This document shows positions 29,714-39,400 of a stretch of DNA of 64,000 nt, piece after piece. The notes below the pieces were generated by a model. That model saw only the letters and a list, made by a program, of their open reading frames with translations. It searched no databases and was not told the DNA's origin. The position numbers were made by a program, and so were the translations under genes. The DNA comes from Anaerolineae bacterium (GTDB taxonomy: Bacteria > Chloroflexota > Anaerolineae > Promineifilales > Promineifilaceae), in contig JAUIAP010000008.1 in NCBI GenBank assembly GCA_030425205.1, forward strand, positions 62,001-126,000, read 5' to 3'. Numbering within the stretch: the first letter of the stretch is position 1; every line of letters starts with the position of its first letter.

Positions 29714-32700
29714 ATGGCAAACTTATCCCTGAACTTATTGGGAACAGTAGAATTCACCACCGCTGGCAGCACGCCCACCAACCTCCAATTTCGCTCCGAC
29801 AAAATACGTGCGCTGCTCATTTATCTCGCGCTAGAGGCGGGGAGACCGCACCAGCGGCGGTTTTTAGCCAGTTTGCTTTGGCCTGATGCGTCGGATGCGG
29901 TGAGTTTGCGGAATTTACGCAAGGGGCTTTTCCAACTGCGGCAGGCGATTGACCGAGCTGCACCAAATGCGAGTGACACGCTGTTGCAAGCTGATCGAAA
30001 CACGATCCAACTTGCGCAAAGCGGCATCACGGTAGACGCGCTCCAGTTTGAACACCTGTTGTTGAGCGTTGAGCAACATTCTCATCGCCATCTGCACCTT
30101 TGCCAAGATTGTCTAGAGCGACTCGTACAGGCAACGACGCTCTATCAGGGGGAACTGTTAACTGGTTTTAGCTTGCGTGATGCGGCGACCTTTGAGGATT
30201 GGCTGCTCTTTTGGCGCGAGCGACTGCACCAGCGAGCCATCTCTGTCTTTAGCCAGCTAACGGCCGCCTACATGGAGCGCGGCGACCACGAACAGGCGTT
30301 GACCATCGCCACGCACCTGCTCGCCCTAGACCGCTTCCGCGAAGAGGCGCATCGGCAGGTGATGCGTCTGCTCGTTCTGAATGGACAGCACAATCGAGCG
30401 TTGGCGCAATATGAAGCGTGTCGTCAGCTTTTAGAAGATGAGTTGGGTGTCGAACCAGCGGCCGAAACAGTGGCACTTTTTGAGCAAATTCGGGCGGCGC
30501 AGCAGGGCGAGGATATTGCTGAGTCAAGTCACCCGACGGTCACACTGCACCATTTCCCGACGCAATTCACCCCTTTTATCGGCCGAGAAAAAGAGCTGCT
30601 GCACATCAGGGAGCTATTCCTAGACCCAAACTGTCGCTTACTCACGCTGGTCGGGCCGGGCGGGATGGGCAAGAGTCGCCTCTCTATCGCTGTTGCGGAG
30701 TCGCTTGCCGATGGTGGGGGCTTCTCCGATGGGATCTATTTCTTTCCATTGGCGGCCGTCCATGATAGCGATACGCTCGTCATGCGCTTGGTCAGTGGGC
30801 TGGATGTTGCGCTCTCGGCACGCATGAAGCCAAAAGATCATCTGCTCGATTACTTGCGCCATCGCCACTGTCTGCTCGTTTTAGACAATTTTGAGCAACT
30901 GGTCGAGAGTGCGCCCCTGCTGGCCGATATGTTGGCGGCCGCACCCGACTTACGGCTGCTCGTCTCGTCGCACATTCCGCTCCAGCTACGCGCTGAAAAA
31001 CGCTTGACGGTCCCGGGACTGGACTATCCAGATGAGGGGGACATGTATGCAGATGCGTCTGCTTATAGCGCGATCCGTCTCTTTGTCGAATCTGCCAGCT
31101 ATGCGGATGCCTCTTTTCAGCTCAACCCTGAAAATGAACAGGCGATTATTCAAATTTGTCAGTTTGTGCAAGGGGTTCCGCTCGCGCTGGAGCTGGCGGC
31201 GAGTTGGGTTAACGTGTTAAGCTGTGCTGAGATTGCGCGTGAAATCGGCCGAAATGCCAATCTGCTCTCCCGCACGCTGCGCGACAAGCCGAGCCGTCAT
31301 CAGGGGATGGCCGCCGTTTTTGACTACTCCTATGCGTTGTTGGAGGAAACGGAGCAGGTCGTGCTGGGACAGCTGACCGTTTTCCCTAGCTCCTTTGATT
31401 TGGAAGCCGCCACAGCGATCACCGACGCCACACCGCTGACCCTTGCCCGTTTGTTGGACAGATCGCTGTTGCAGCGCAAGAAAGATGGTCGTTTCGCACT
31501 GCATCCGATGTTGCATCAGTTCGTCACGCAGAAAATAGGGGAGCAAGATCGGCAAGTCAGCCAACAGCACAGCACCTATTTTTTGAACTTTGTTGTCTCG
31601 CAGGAAGATGCCTTCAACGGCGCACTGCCACGTCAGGCAATCGCGGCCGTTCATGCCGAATTAGACAATGTTCGCCAAGCGTGGCGGTGGGCGGTCGAAC
31701 AGGGGGATGTGTCGCTAATCAACCGTAGCTTGGAGGGGCTGGCGCGTTTTTATCATGTCGCCACCCTATTTCAAGAGGGTGAAAACGCCATCAGGATTGC
31801 GCGACAGGCGCAACAGGTAACGGGGACTGAAACACAATTTCAGCTTCAGGAGTGGCACGCCTACTTTGTCCATCTGTTAGGCGATCAGAGTGAGGCGACC
31901 CAGTTGGCGCAGGCTGCGCTAGAGCTGGCGGGGCAAGATGCAGCGAGACAGGCCCGCGCCCATAATCTGCTTGGCCGCATATTGCCGGCTGTTGGAAAGA
32001 CTAAAGAGGCAATCGCCTATCTTGAGCAAGCAATCGGTTATTATCGAAAATCGGCCGATCTAAAAAATCTCGCCCGCGCACTCCAGCGCATGGTACTTGC
32101 CTGTCTGCGTGGGGGCGAGCATGATGAGATGTTGCGCTATGCACAGGAGGCAATTCCACTGCATCAAGCCCTTGAGCGCAAGCAGGGGTTAGCACAGTTG
32201 AACAATGTGATGGCTGGTTTTTATTTTGAACGTGGCGATATGGCGCAGGCGTTGGCGCATATTGAGCAGGCGCAACAGCTTTACGAAGCAATCGACAGCA
32301 AACTTGATGCGGCTGTTGTGGCGGCCAATCTGGGCAGCCTTTACAGCAGTTTAGGACAGTTTGAAGACGCATTGGCTTCCAACCAACGGGCCATTGATAT
32401 TAGCCAAGAGATGGGAAATCGGCCGAATCTGTCGCGGGATTTAAGCAATCGCGGCGCCATCCTCGCCACAATCGGGGAGTTCGAGCGCAGTTTGGATTAC
32501 TATTTTCGCGCCATAGAAATCGAAAAGGCGTTGGGTAACGAGTCGCGTGTCGCCTATTTCCAAGCGGGTATTGCCTCCGTCTATCAGACAAAAGGGGACA
32601 CCGCAACAGCCCAAATCTACTACGATCTCGCCCTGCCCGTGCTGCTGAAACAGGCCAACCCCTATCACGTTGTCGGCCCCCTTTTGGGGAAGGCGGAGCT

Positions 32701-33037
32701 GCTACTACAACAGGGGGAATGGGCGTTGGCGCGAGCGTTAAACGAGCAGGCGTTCACGCTGGCAGCGGGGACACATTTGGCAGAATATAGCCAGCAGAGT
32801 CGCATCCTGACGGCGAAATTGGATTATGCTGTGGGGGATCAATCAGCAGCACAAGAGCAGCTTGTGGCGTTGCTCGATGCGACCAAAGATGAGGCGGAAC
32901 GGGCGGCACTCTATTATGAACTGTGGCAGATGACGCAGGACAGCGCGGCGCGGGAGAAGGCGTTGGCGGCATATCGGCAACTTTCTAAGCGCGTGCCGTC
33001 GTTTATCAATCAGCGTCGGTTCAGCGAGCTGAAGTAG
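29714..33037 (+). CDS. SARP/AfsR-like STAND transcriptional regulator, module 1
   Basis: A 1,107-residue regulator with the AfsR layout. An OmpR-type winged helix comes first (about 1-90, FRSDKIRALLIYLAL and the LASLLWPD strand-helix), then a bacterial transcriptional activator (BTAD) domain (about 95-255). An NB-ARC type ATPase follows, with Walker A GPGGMGKS near residue 313 and Walker B CLLVLDNFE near 388. The C-terminus is a tetratricopeptide region (about 640-1090) for ligand or protein sensing. Such proteins bind direct repeats at promoters and are switched by nucleotide state. It is divergent from the small gene and giant protein gene of module 1, and converges with the second regulator (22-bp gap). 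The likely target is the divergent promoter; this is inference from position and the 11-bp repeat. Confidence 0.85.
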   Translation: MANLSLNLLGTVEFTTAGSTPTNLQFRSDKIRALLIYLALEAGRPHQRRFLASLLWPDASDAVSLRNLRKGLFQLRQAIDRAAPNASDTLLQADRNTIQLAQSGITVDALQFEHLLLSVEQHSHRHLHLCQDCLERLVQATTLYQGELLTGFSLRDAATFEDWLLFWRERLHQRAISVFSQLTAAYMERGDHEQALTIATHLLALDRFREEAHRQVMRLLVLNGQHNRALAQYEACRQLLEDELGVEPAAETVALFEQIRAAQQGEDIAESSHPTVTLHHFPTQFTPFIGREKELLHIRELFLDPNCRLLTLVGPGGMGKSRLSIAVAESLADGGGFSDGIYFFPLAAVHDSDTLVMRLVSGLDVALSARMKPKDHLLDYLRHRHCLLVLDNFEQLVESAPLLADMLAAAPDLRLLVSSHIPLQLRAEKRLTVPGLDYPDEGDMYADASAYSAIRLFVESASYADASFQLNPENEQAIIQICQFVQGVPLALELAASWVNVLSCAEIAREIGRNANLLSRTLRDKPSRHQGMAAVFDYSYALLEETEQVVLGQLTVFPSSFDLEAATAITDATPLTLARLLDRSLLQRKKDGRFALHPMLHQFVTQKIGEQDRQVSQQHSTYFLNFVVSQEDAFNGALPRQAIAAVHAELDNVRQAWRWAVEQGDVSLINRSLEGLARFYHVATLFQEGENAIRIARQAQQVTGTETQFQLQEWHAYFVHLLGDQSEATQLAQAALELAGQDAARQARAHNLLGRILPAVGKTKEAIAYLEQAIGYYRKSADLKNLARALQRMVLACLRGGEHDEMLRYAQEAIPLHQALERKQGLAQLNNVMAGFYFERGDMAQALAHIEQAQQLYEAIDSKLDAAVVAANLGSLYSSLGQFEDALASNQRAIDISQEMGNRPNLSRDLSNRGAILATIGEFERSLDYYFRAIEIEKALGNESRVAYFQAGIASVYQTKGDTATAQIYYDLALPVLLKQANPYHVVGPLLGKAELLLQQGEWALARALNEQAFTLAAGTHLAEYSQQSRILTAKLDYAVGDQSAAQEQLVALLDATKDEAERAALYYELWQMTQDSAAREKALAAYRQLSKRVPSFINQRRFSELK

Positions 33038-33059
33038 AACTGTCGTCGGCGCGGATACA

Positions 33060-36000
33060 TCAAGGGCGTGGGTGGGCTAAAAGTTGCTGATGGGCGCGAA
33101 TGTTTGTCAGGTAGCTGGTGCGAAAGTTTTCCTGACTGATGCGGCTGGCAACTGTGTCGATCCATTGTTGCCCCAACGCTCGCATCGCTGTCGCCTTTTC
33201 CGCCTCGTCAATCAGGCGCAACGCCGTGACACAGTTGCCCAATAGCAAGATTGGCTCGACGACCTTGTATAAGTTGTTCGCGTTGGCAAACTCAAACACG
33301 GCAATTGCCAATTCCCGCGCCTCATCCAGTCGCCCCAACTGCGCCGCCATCGCACCCAACCCCGCCTTGGCTTCATAGATATTGGGGTGTTTTTGGGGCA
33401 ACCATGTCGCATGGGCGGCTTGGTAAGTCGTGTATGCATCCTCATACAGCGTCAACTCTGCCAGCGTGTGAGCCAGTCGATTCTGTGCCTGCCCCAACAT
33501 GCGTGGGATACCCATTGCGCTCAGTTGGCATTCGGCCGATTCTCCATACTCACGCGCCTTTTGCAACTCACCCGCACGTCGATAAGCTAGCCCGAGATTC
33601 ATTGTGAGCAGGGCGATTCCTTCCTTGTCCTCAATTTCACGTGCCAGCGTCAGAGCCGCGTGATTGGCCGCAATCGACCGCCGATGCTGTCCAGCAAACG
33701 TCGCAGTCAGGCCAATGCCCAAGTTGGCATCCACCTCTTGAAACCGATTCCCATGCGTTTGGGACAATTGCAACAATTTCGCTGCGTAGACGTCGGCCAT
33801 TGCATAATCACCAAAGCGCATGTATGCCAAGTTTAGACAGTGATATAGCCAGCCCTGCCGATTGTCCAAACGGGGTGCATTTTGCTCAACGATGGACAAT
33901 GCCTGCTCAAGCCGCGCAATCGCGCTTTTATAGTCGCCAGCAAAATGTAGTACTTGATTTTGTGCATATGCGCCAAGTGCGACCACGATCATCGACTCAT
34001 CTTCTAGTTGCTCAGCCAACGCCGTTTGTGCCTGAAAGTGCATGTCCGCTTGCGTCCATGGCCCTATTTCAGCGAGATGACGGCCGAGTTCCCCATGCAG
34101 GCGCGCCTGAACGTGCGCTGATTTTGTCAAGGCAAGGGCTTGGCGGTTCAGGTCGAGGGCAGGCGTGCGACCCCGAAATCGGCCGATAATGTCCGCCCAA
34201 CTCATCAATACCTGCGCCTTCGCCTCGCCTTCCACCACCTTGGACGCCGCTTCCAATGTCGTATCCACCTCATCAAGCAAACCCATGCCCTTCATGAACT
34301 CTTTGAATCCTTCTGCGCTGGCGGCGACTTGATCGAAATCGCGTGTGGCGATCACCCATTGCCACGCTGCACGAACATTGTCGAGGTCTTGGCGGCGACG
34401 CTTGTAGGTCGTTTTGTCCTCAATCGCATTCAGATAGTATTTGGCGTGGTTGGTGGGGGTTGGCGCATTGGGGGGGAGCTTTTCGGCCGAAAACTCCCGC
34501 ACTACCTCATGGAGCTGATAACGTCCCGCGCTAACCCGCTGCACCAGCGATTTGTGGATTAACTGCGTGATATGTGACAAGCTCGCCTCGGTAATTTGCA
34601 GCACCGCCTTGCGCCCAAACGCGCCGCGAAAGACGGACATCTGAGCCAGCGTGCTGCGCTCCGCCGGGGAAAGATATGCCCATGAGTGGTCAAAGACGGC
34701 GCGCAAGCTGCCATGTCGCTGCTCGTCCGTTTTAAGAACATGGGGACTGTCTGCGATCAGGTCGGCGAGCTCTGCGGCTGAAAAGTGTTCCGTCCAGTGC
34801 GCCGATAGCTCAATGCCCAGCGGTAACCCCTGAACCAAGTCGCAAATGCGCTGCACCGCGCTCTCGTCCTCTATCGGAACGGGCGCGCGGTCGTGAAAGA
34901 GCGCGACCGCATCCGTCAGCGGCAGCCCACGCACGGCGATGACGTGTTCACCGCCAACGTGAACGCGCTGGCGCGACGTAAGCAGGATGTGGACATTTGT
35001 TTTTTCAAGCAGGGGGAGCAGAAAATCGGCCGAACGCTCAGCCACCTGTTCCACATTGTCGATGATCAGCAGCAGTTTTTTGTCGCGTAGCTGTCTGGTG
35101 AGCTGCTCAATCGGTGCGTCTGTGCCGCTCAGGTAGAGGTCAAGCGCGGTCATGATCGACATGGCGACGTGACTGGCCGAAACGCCCACCAGCGACACAA
35201 ACCAAACGCCATCCTCAAAACGGTCAACCAGTCGCTCCCCCGCCGCAATGCTCATGCGCGTCTTGCCCACACCGCCCATACCTAACAGTGTGACTAGCCG
35301 CTTTTCTTGTATGGCCGCATACACGGTGTCAATGTCGGTATTTCGGCCGAACAGCATCGTTATCTGCTTAGGCAAATTGTGGCGCGGCTTTTCACCCGTC
35401 GCGCTTAGCAACTGCTCGAACAGCGCACGAGTCGTCGGCGCAGGCTCAACATCTAACTCCTTTTGCAAGACGACAACACACTTTTCATATTGCGCCGTCG
35501 CGTCGTTCAGTTGCCCCAGCGCGGCAAACGCCTGCATCAGTTGGCAATGTGCGGGTTCATGCCACGCTTCGAGTTGGAGCTGTTTTTGGGCATGGGGGAT
35601 CAACTTTTGCCACGCCTGTTGTGTTGCCAGTTGGGTTAACAGCGTGTCATACGCTTGCATCGCGGCAATGTGCAGAGATTCACGGGTTGTGATCAGCCAG
35701 TCGTCAAATTCGGCCGAAACCCCTGTCGCCGTAAACCCGCGCAAAAAAGCCCCACCACACCCGTTCACGGCCGCTTCCAACTGACCTAGCGCAATCGCCT
35801 GCTCAAACGCCGTACTATCGACCGCAACCCCTTCCCCCAACGTCACACTTTGCCGCGAAATCACCAGCGTATTCGGCACCACTTTGCGGATATTCGACAA
35901 GACATTGCGTAATTGCTGTTTTGCCTTTGTCTCTGGAATCTCTGGCCAAAAGAGCGTCGCCAATGCTGATCGACTGTGCGCTCGCCCCCCTTGCGCCGCG

Positions 36001-36107
36001 ACATATGCGAGCAATGCCCGCGCCTTATCTGATCGAAATTTCGTGATCGGCTCGCCATCCACCGTCACGCGAAACATGCCCAATAATTGAATGTAAATTG
36101 CTGCCAT
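33060..36107 (-). CDS. SARP/AfsR-like STAND transcriptional regulator, module 2
   Basis: A 1,015-residue paralogue of the regulator at 29714-33037, with the same order: winged helix (about 1-90, KFRSDKARALLAYVA), BTAD (about 95-245), NB-ARC ATPase (Walker A LGMGGVGKT near residue 274, Walker B LLLIIDNVEQ near 349), and a C-terminal TPR region (about 590-1000). The frame is open to 36275, but that would overlap the divergent small gene. ATG at 36107 is chosen because the conserved N-terminal strand begins there and a weak CAGGG precedes it. It is tail-to-tail with the first regulator, and divergent from the small and large genes of module 2. The two regulators are clearly diverged. Confidence 0.85.
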   Translation of the reverse strand: MAAIYIQLLGMFRVTVDGEPITKFRSDKARALLAYVAAQGGRAHSRSALATLFWPEIPETKAKQQLRNVLSNIRKVVPNTLVISRQSVTLGEGVAVDSTAFEQAIALGQLEAAVNGCGGAFLRGFTATGVSAEFDDWLITTRESLHIAAMQAYDTLLTQLATQQAWQKLIPHAQKQLQLEAWHEPAHCQLMQAFAALGQLNDATAQYEKCVVVLQKELDVEPAPTTRALFEQLLSATGEKPRHNLPKQITMLFGRNTDIDTVYAAIQEKRLVTLLGMGGVGKTRMSIAAGERLVDRFEDGVWFVSLVGVSASHVAMSIMTALDLYLSGTDAPIEQLTRQLRDKKLLLIIDNVEQVAERSADFLLPLLEKTNVHILLTSRQRVHVGGEHVIAVRGLPLTDAVALFHDRAPVPIEDESAVQRICDLVQGLPLGIELSAHWTEHFSAAELADLIADSPHVLKTDEQRHGSLRAVFDHSWAYLSPAERSTLAQMSVFRGAFGRKAVLQITEASLSHITQLIHKSLVQRVSAGRYQLHEVVREFSAEKLPPNAPTPTNHAKYYLNAIEDKTTYKRRRQDLDNVRAAWQWVIATRDFDQVAASAEGFKEFMKGMGLLDEVDTTLEAASKVVEGEAKAQVLMSWADIIGRFRGRTPALDLNRQALALTKSAHVQARLHGELGRHLAEIGPWTQADMHFQAQTALAEQLEDESMIVVALGAYAQNQVLHFAGDYKSAIARLEQALSIVEQNAPRLDNRQGWLYHCLNLAYMRFGDYAMADVYAAKLLQLSQTHGNRFQEVDANLGIGLTATFAGQHRRSIAANHAALTLAREIEDKEGIALLTMNLGLAYRRAGELQKAREYGESAECQLSAMGIPRMLGQAQNRLAHTLAELTLYEDAYTTYQAAHATWLPQKHPNIYEAKAGLGAMAAQLGRLDEARELAIAVFEFANANNLYKVVEPILLLGNCVTALRLIDEAEKATAMRALGQQWIDTVASRISQENFRTSYLTNIRAHQQLLAHPRP

Positions 36108-36190
36108 CAGTAAACCCTGTTTCAAGGTGACCCATTCTAACACAATGAACACAACGTGGAACCGTCCGCAAAATGACCGTTGCGCATCCA

Positions 36191-36226
36191 TCTCGGTACG
36201 ATCTCGGTACGTTCTTTTGTTACACT
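36191..36226 (+). promoter_or_regulatory. Candidate SARP operator and promoter, module 2
   Basis: TCTCGGTACG occurs twice in tandem with an 11-bp period (36191-36200 and 36202-36211), followed by TACACT at 36221-36226 as a possible -10 and the ATG of the small gene at 36233. It is in the 125-bp gap between the divergent regulator and small gene. The arrangement parallels the module 1 site; the two share the core CGGT. Confidence 0.55.
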
Positions 36227-36232
36227 GTCTGC

Positions 36233-36424
36233 ATGAACGACCGCCCCCCCCTTCACCAATTGGAATACCGCTCATTCTTGGTGCGCTTTCAGCGTAACGC
36301 GACCGATCAGGAGTGGCGCATTTTTGTTCGCAGCGTGGCTGATGGATCGCAACACGTCTTGGTATCGGTCACGGAATTGATGACATTTTTAGTAATGGAA
36401 ACACAAAAGGATTACTTAATATGA
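36233..36424 (+). CDS. Small conserved protein, module 2
   Basis: A 63-residue protein related to the one at 29360-29578: a LEYRSFLVRFQRNA strand and turn, a central Trp, then a helix SVTELMTFLVMET. The frame continues upstream to 36173, but ATG at 36233 fits the homologue and lies downstream of the candidate -10. Its stop overlaps the start of the large protein gene (ATGA at 36421-36424), so the two are translationally coupled. This strongly suggests a joint function with the large exported protein. No known family was recognised. Confidence 0.7.
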   Translation: MNDRPPLHQLEYRSFLVRFQRNATDQEWRIFVRSVADGSQHVLVSVTELMTFLVMETQKDYLI

Positions 36425-39400
36425 AACGGCTAACCACTCTTTTACTTGCAATTTTATTGGCACAGATTTGGCGCGATAGTGCGGACGCAACAGCGGCGGC
36501 GTCAATCACGCCAACCGTTTTGGGTGCGTTCACCGCCCCCAATCTGCCCAGCACGCATGATGCAGGCGATGGACCTGATAACGTGGTCATCCCATTTGAC
36601 CTCGCGCACTTGGCGCAATTCAGCAACTTCAGCCTGCATCGTGTGCGACTCGACTTTGCCTTTCAGACAGAAAACAGCTCTTATGCCAACGAAGTGCATC
36701 TCAAGCTGACCAGTCCAGACGGAACCGAATTCATTGCACCACACAAAATCGACGATACGGCTGGACCCAGCAGCAACAGTGTCTACCGTGTCGAATTGCC
36801 AGATTTCTATGGTGAAACTTTTGCTGGCCTGTGGACTGTCACAATTTGGGACGAGTACAATGATGCTGGAGACGACTTCACAGTCAACGAGTTGAGCTTG
36901 ACGTTGTTGGGTGAGGAGATCGCAGTTGCGAGTGGAGGGTTGATCGGGTGGTGGCCGCTGGATAACAGCAATCAGGGTGCGTTGATGCTCGATCACAGTG
37001 GTCACAACAACGATGCATACCCCGAAGGCAACACAGGGCCCGCTTATTTTGCCAACGATCCAAGCCCGCTTCACTACAGCGACCGCACAGGTACTTACTT
37101 TTTTGGTGGGGATGATTACTTTCGCGTCCCCAACAATGTCGGTCAGCTAGACAGCGACACGATGACGGTTGCGGCGTGGATTCTCTATGAGGGGAGTGAA
37201 GCCATTGACAACGCCGACGGCGGGTTGTTCAGTATGCGCGGGGCGTCTGGCATCCGCTTCACGCTCTTTCGTTTGGTGGGCGGCCACTTGCAGATTGAGA
37301 CAGCAGAGGCAGAGGGTCGCCAAGTGGCGAACGTGTTCCCCGCGCACAGTTGGGTGCATCTTGCGGTCGCGTTTGGCGAAACAGATACTCAAGTCTATAT
37401 CAACGGGGAGCTTGCCCAAACATTCACCAACTACACGCTCAATCGGGCGGCGACGGGGAACGACCTGCACATCGGCCGAAATTTCAACCCCCAACTGTAC
37501 GGTCAGATGACCGATGTGCGCCTCTACAACCGTCCGCTCAGTGCGGACGAAGTCGCCACGTTGGGCAAAGTCAACTGGTCTACGGAACCAATTATCGCAT
37601 CAGAAGCTCGCTATAGCATCAACGAACCTGCCATTGTGACCACGCAGTTTAACGGCCTCTTGTCGATTGGCGGTCGCTTTGGCAACGGCAATTCAGTCAG
37701 AACCGTCAAGGAAATCCGCTTTTACAGCAATAGTGCTCATTCAAAAACGGGGATGAACTTTGCACGGGGCGGCGGTCACACGGCGACACGCTTGCAAGAT
37801 GGGCGGGTGTTGGTCGCAGGCGGGTTTGAATTTGATGCAGCCAATCCAGCGACCAAGCTAGAGCTATACGATGAACTCAATGATGTATGGATGCTCGGCC
37901 CAGATTACAGCTCATATGGCAATACGGCAACGCTGCTGGCGGATGGGCGCGTCTTACTCGTCGGCGGTTTCCCCAGCTATGAGCGTGCGTATGTTTTTGA
38001 CCCCGCCGATGACAGCCTGACGCGCTCGGCCGATTTAGAAACATCGCGTTATGGTCACACAGCAACTCTGTTGCCAGACGGGACGGTGCTGATTGTCGGT
38101 GGGTTGGACAATGGGGGGACGTTTGAGGAGGTTGGATCGGCCGAAATTTGGAACCCCGCGACAGGCCAATGGTCAACCGTCACCGATCCATCGGTTGCCC
38201 GCTACGGCCACACCGCCAATCTCATCGAAGTCAATGGCGTTCCCAAAGTCGCCATCATTGGCGGACGCAAGGATCACAGCTTTGCCGAAACGCAAAACAT
38301 CGAGCTGTACGACATCGCCACCCAGCAATTTACCATCGTCAACACAGATAGCAGTTTATTGGCGCGTTTCTCGCATGCCACAGTAATGCTTGCCGATGGC
38401 AGTTTGCTGATTATCGGTGGAACGGTCGATTCTGGAGGGACGGACACAACGAGCGTGGCGCGACATGTGCCAAATGCCAACACCTTAAACACCGCACCCA
38501 GCCTCACTTATGCTCGTAGCTTGCACACGGCAACGACACTTGGGGATGGCCGTGTTGCGGTGTTTGGCGGACGTTCTGGCGTAAGCGGCAACGGGTTTGC
38601 AGAGGTGCTTTTCCACGACGCATTCAATGCTGTACAAAGCGCGTCCCTTCAAACGTTTGCGTTGGATCCGTTCTATCTCTCGACCTTCCGCACGGAGCAT
38701 TTGCAGGACAGTTGCGTGGGTGGGATTAACTGCGATGCACGCCCCGCCGCCATGCCCATCGCCGACGACTTTTCCGACTACGAAGACGGTGAGTTTTACT
38801 GGCAGTTCTGCGCCGATTACGGTGATCCCGCCTTCGCGCCTGACGGTGTGGCAGGGTTAGCTGACATAGGAAGCTGCCCAACGTGGGAATCGCTCTCCAG
38901 CACGGAGAAGCAAAACCGTCTCGGCGGCGGCACGTTTGACAGCTACACACACTTCACCAATGTGCGAAATGAGTCGGTGCGTGTGCGCGATGCAATAGCA
39001 GCACTGGTGACATACCCGATTGACCCACGGTGGCAATCTGGCACAGCAGTTGAATTCAATAAAGTTGTCCGCGACATCGCCACGACACACATGCTATTTG
39101 GCAATGAGTTTTTGGTCAAGGCAACCCGCTTGCCTGACGATTTGAATGCCTTTGACGATGATGCCCTGCTCGACCGTGAGTTGGAACTGTTGCGCCGCGC
39201 ACAGCATCAATATATGCTGGCCGTTCAGTCACTGCTCGACTTGGCAAAAATCCGCGTGGCAGGGGTGGATGATGTCTATCTAATCGAATGGCTTGATGTG
39301 GACACACTGCGGCTGTTGACCTATGCAAGCGAACAACAGGTGACGGCGCTGGAGGAGATTATCCGCCGTGAACTGCTGCGCGGCGTGACCCCTGGCGAGA

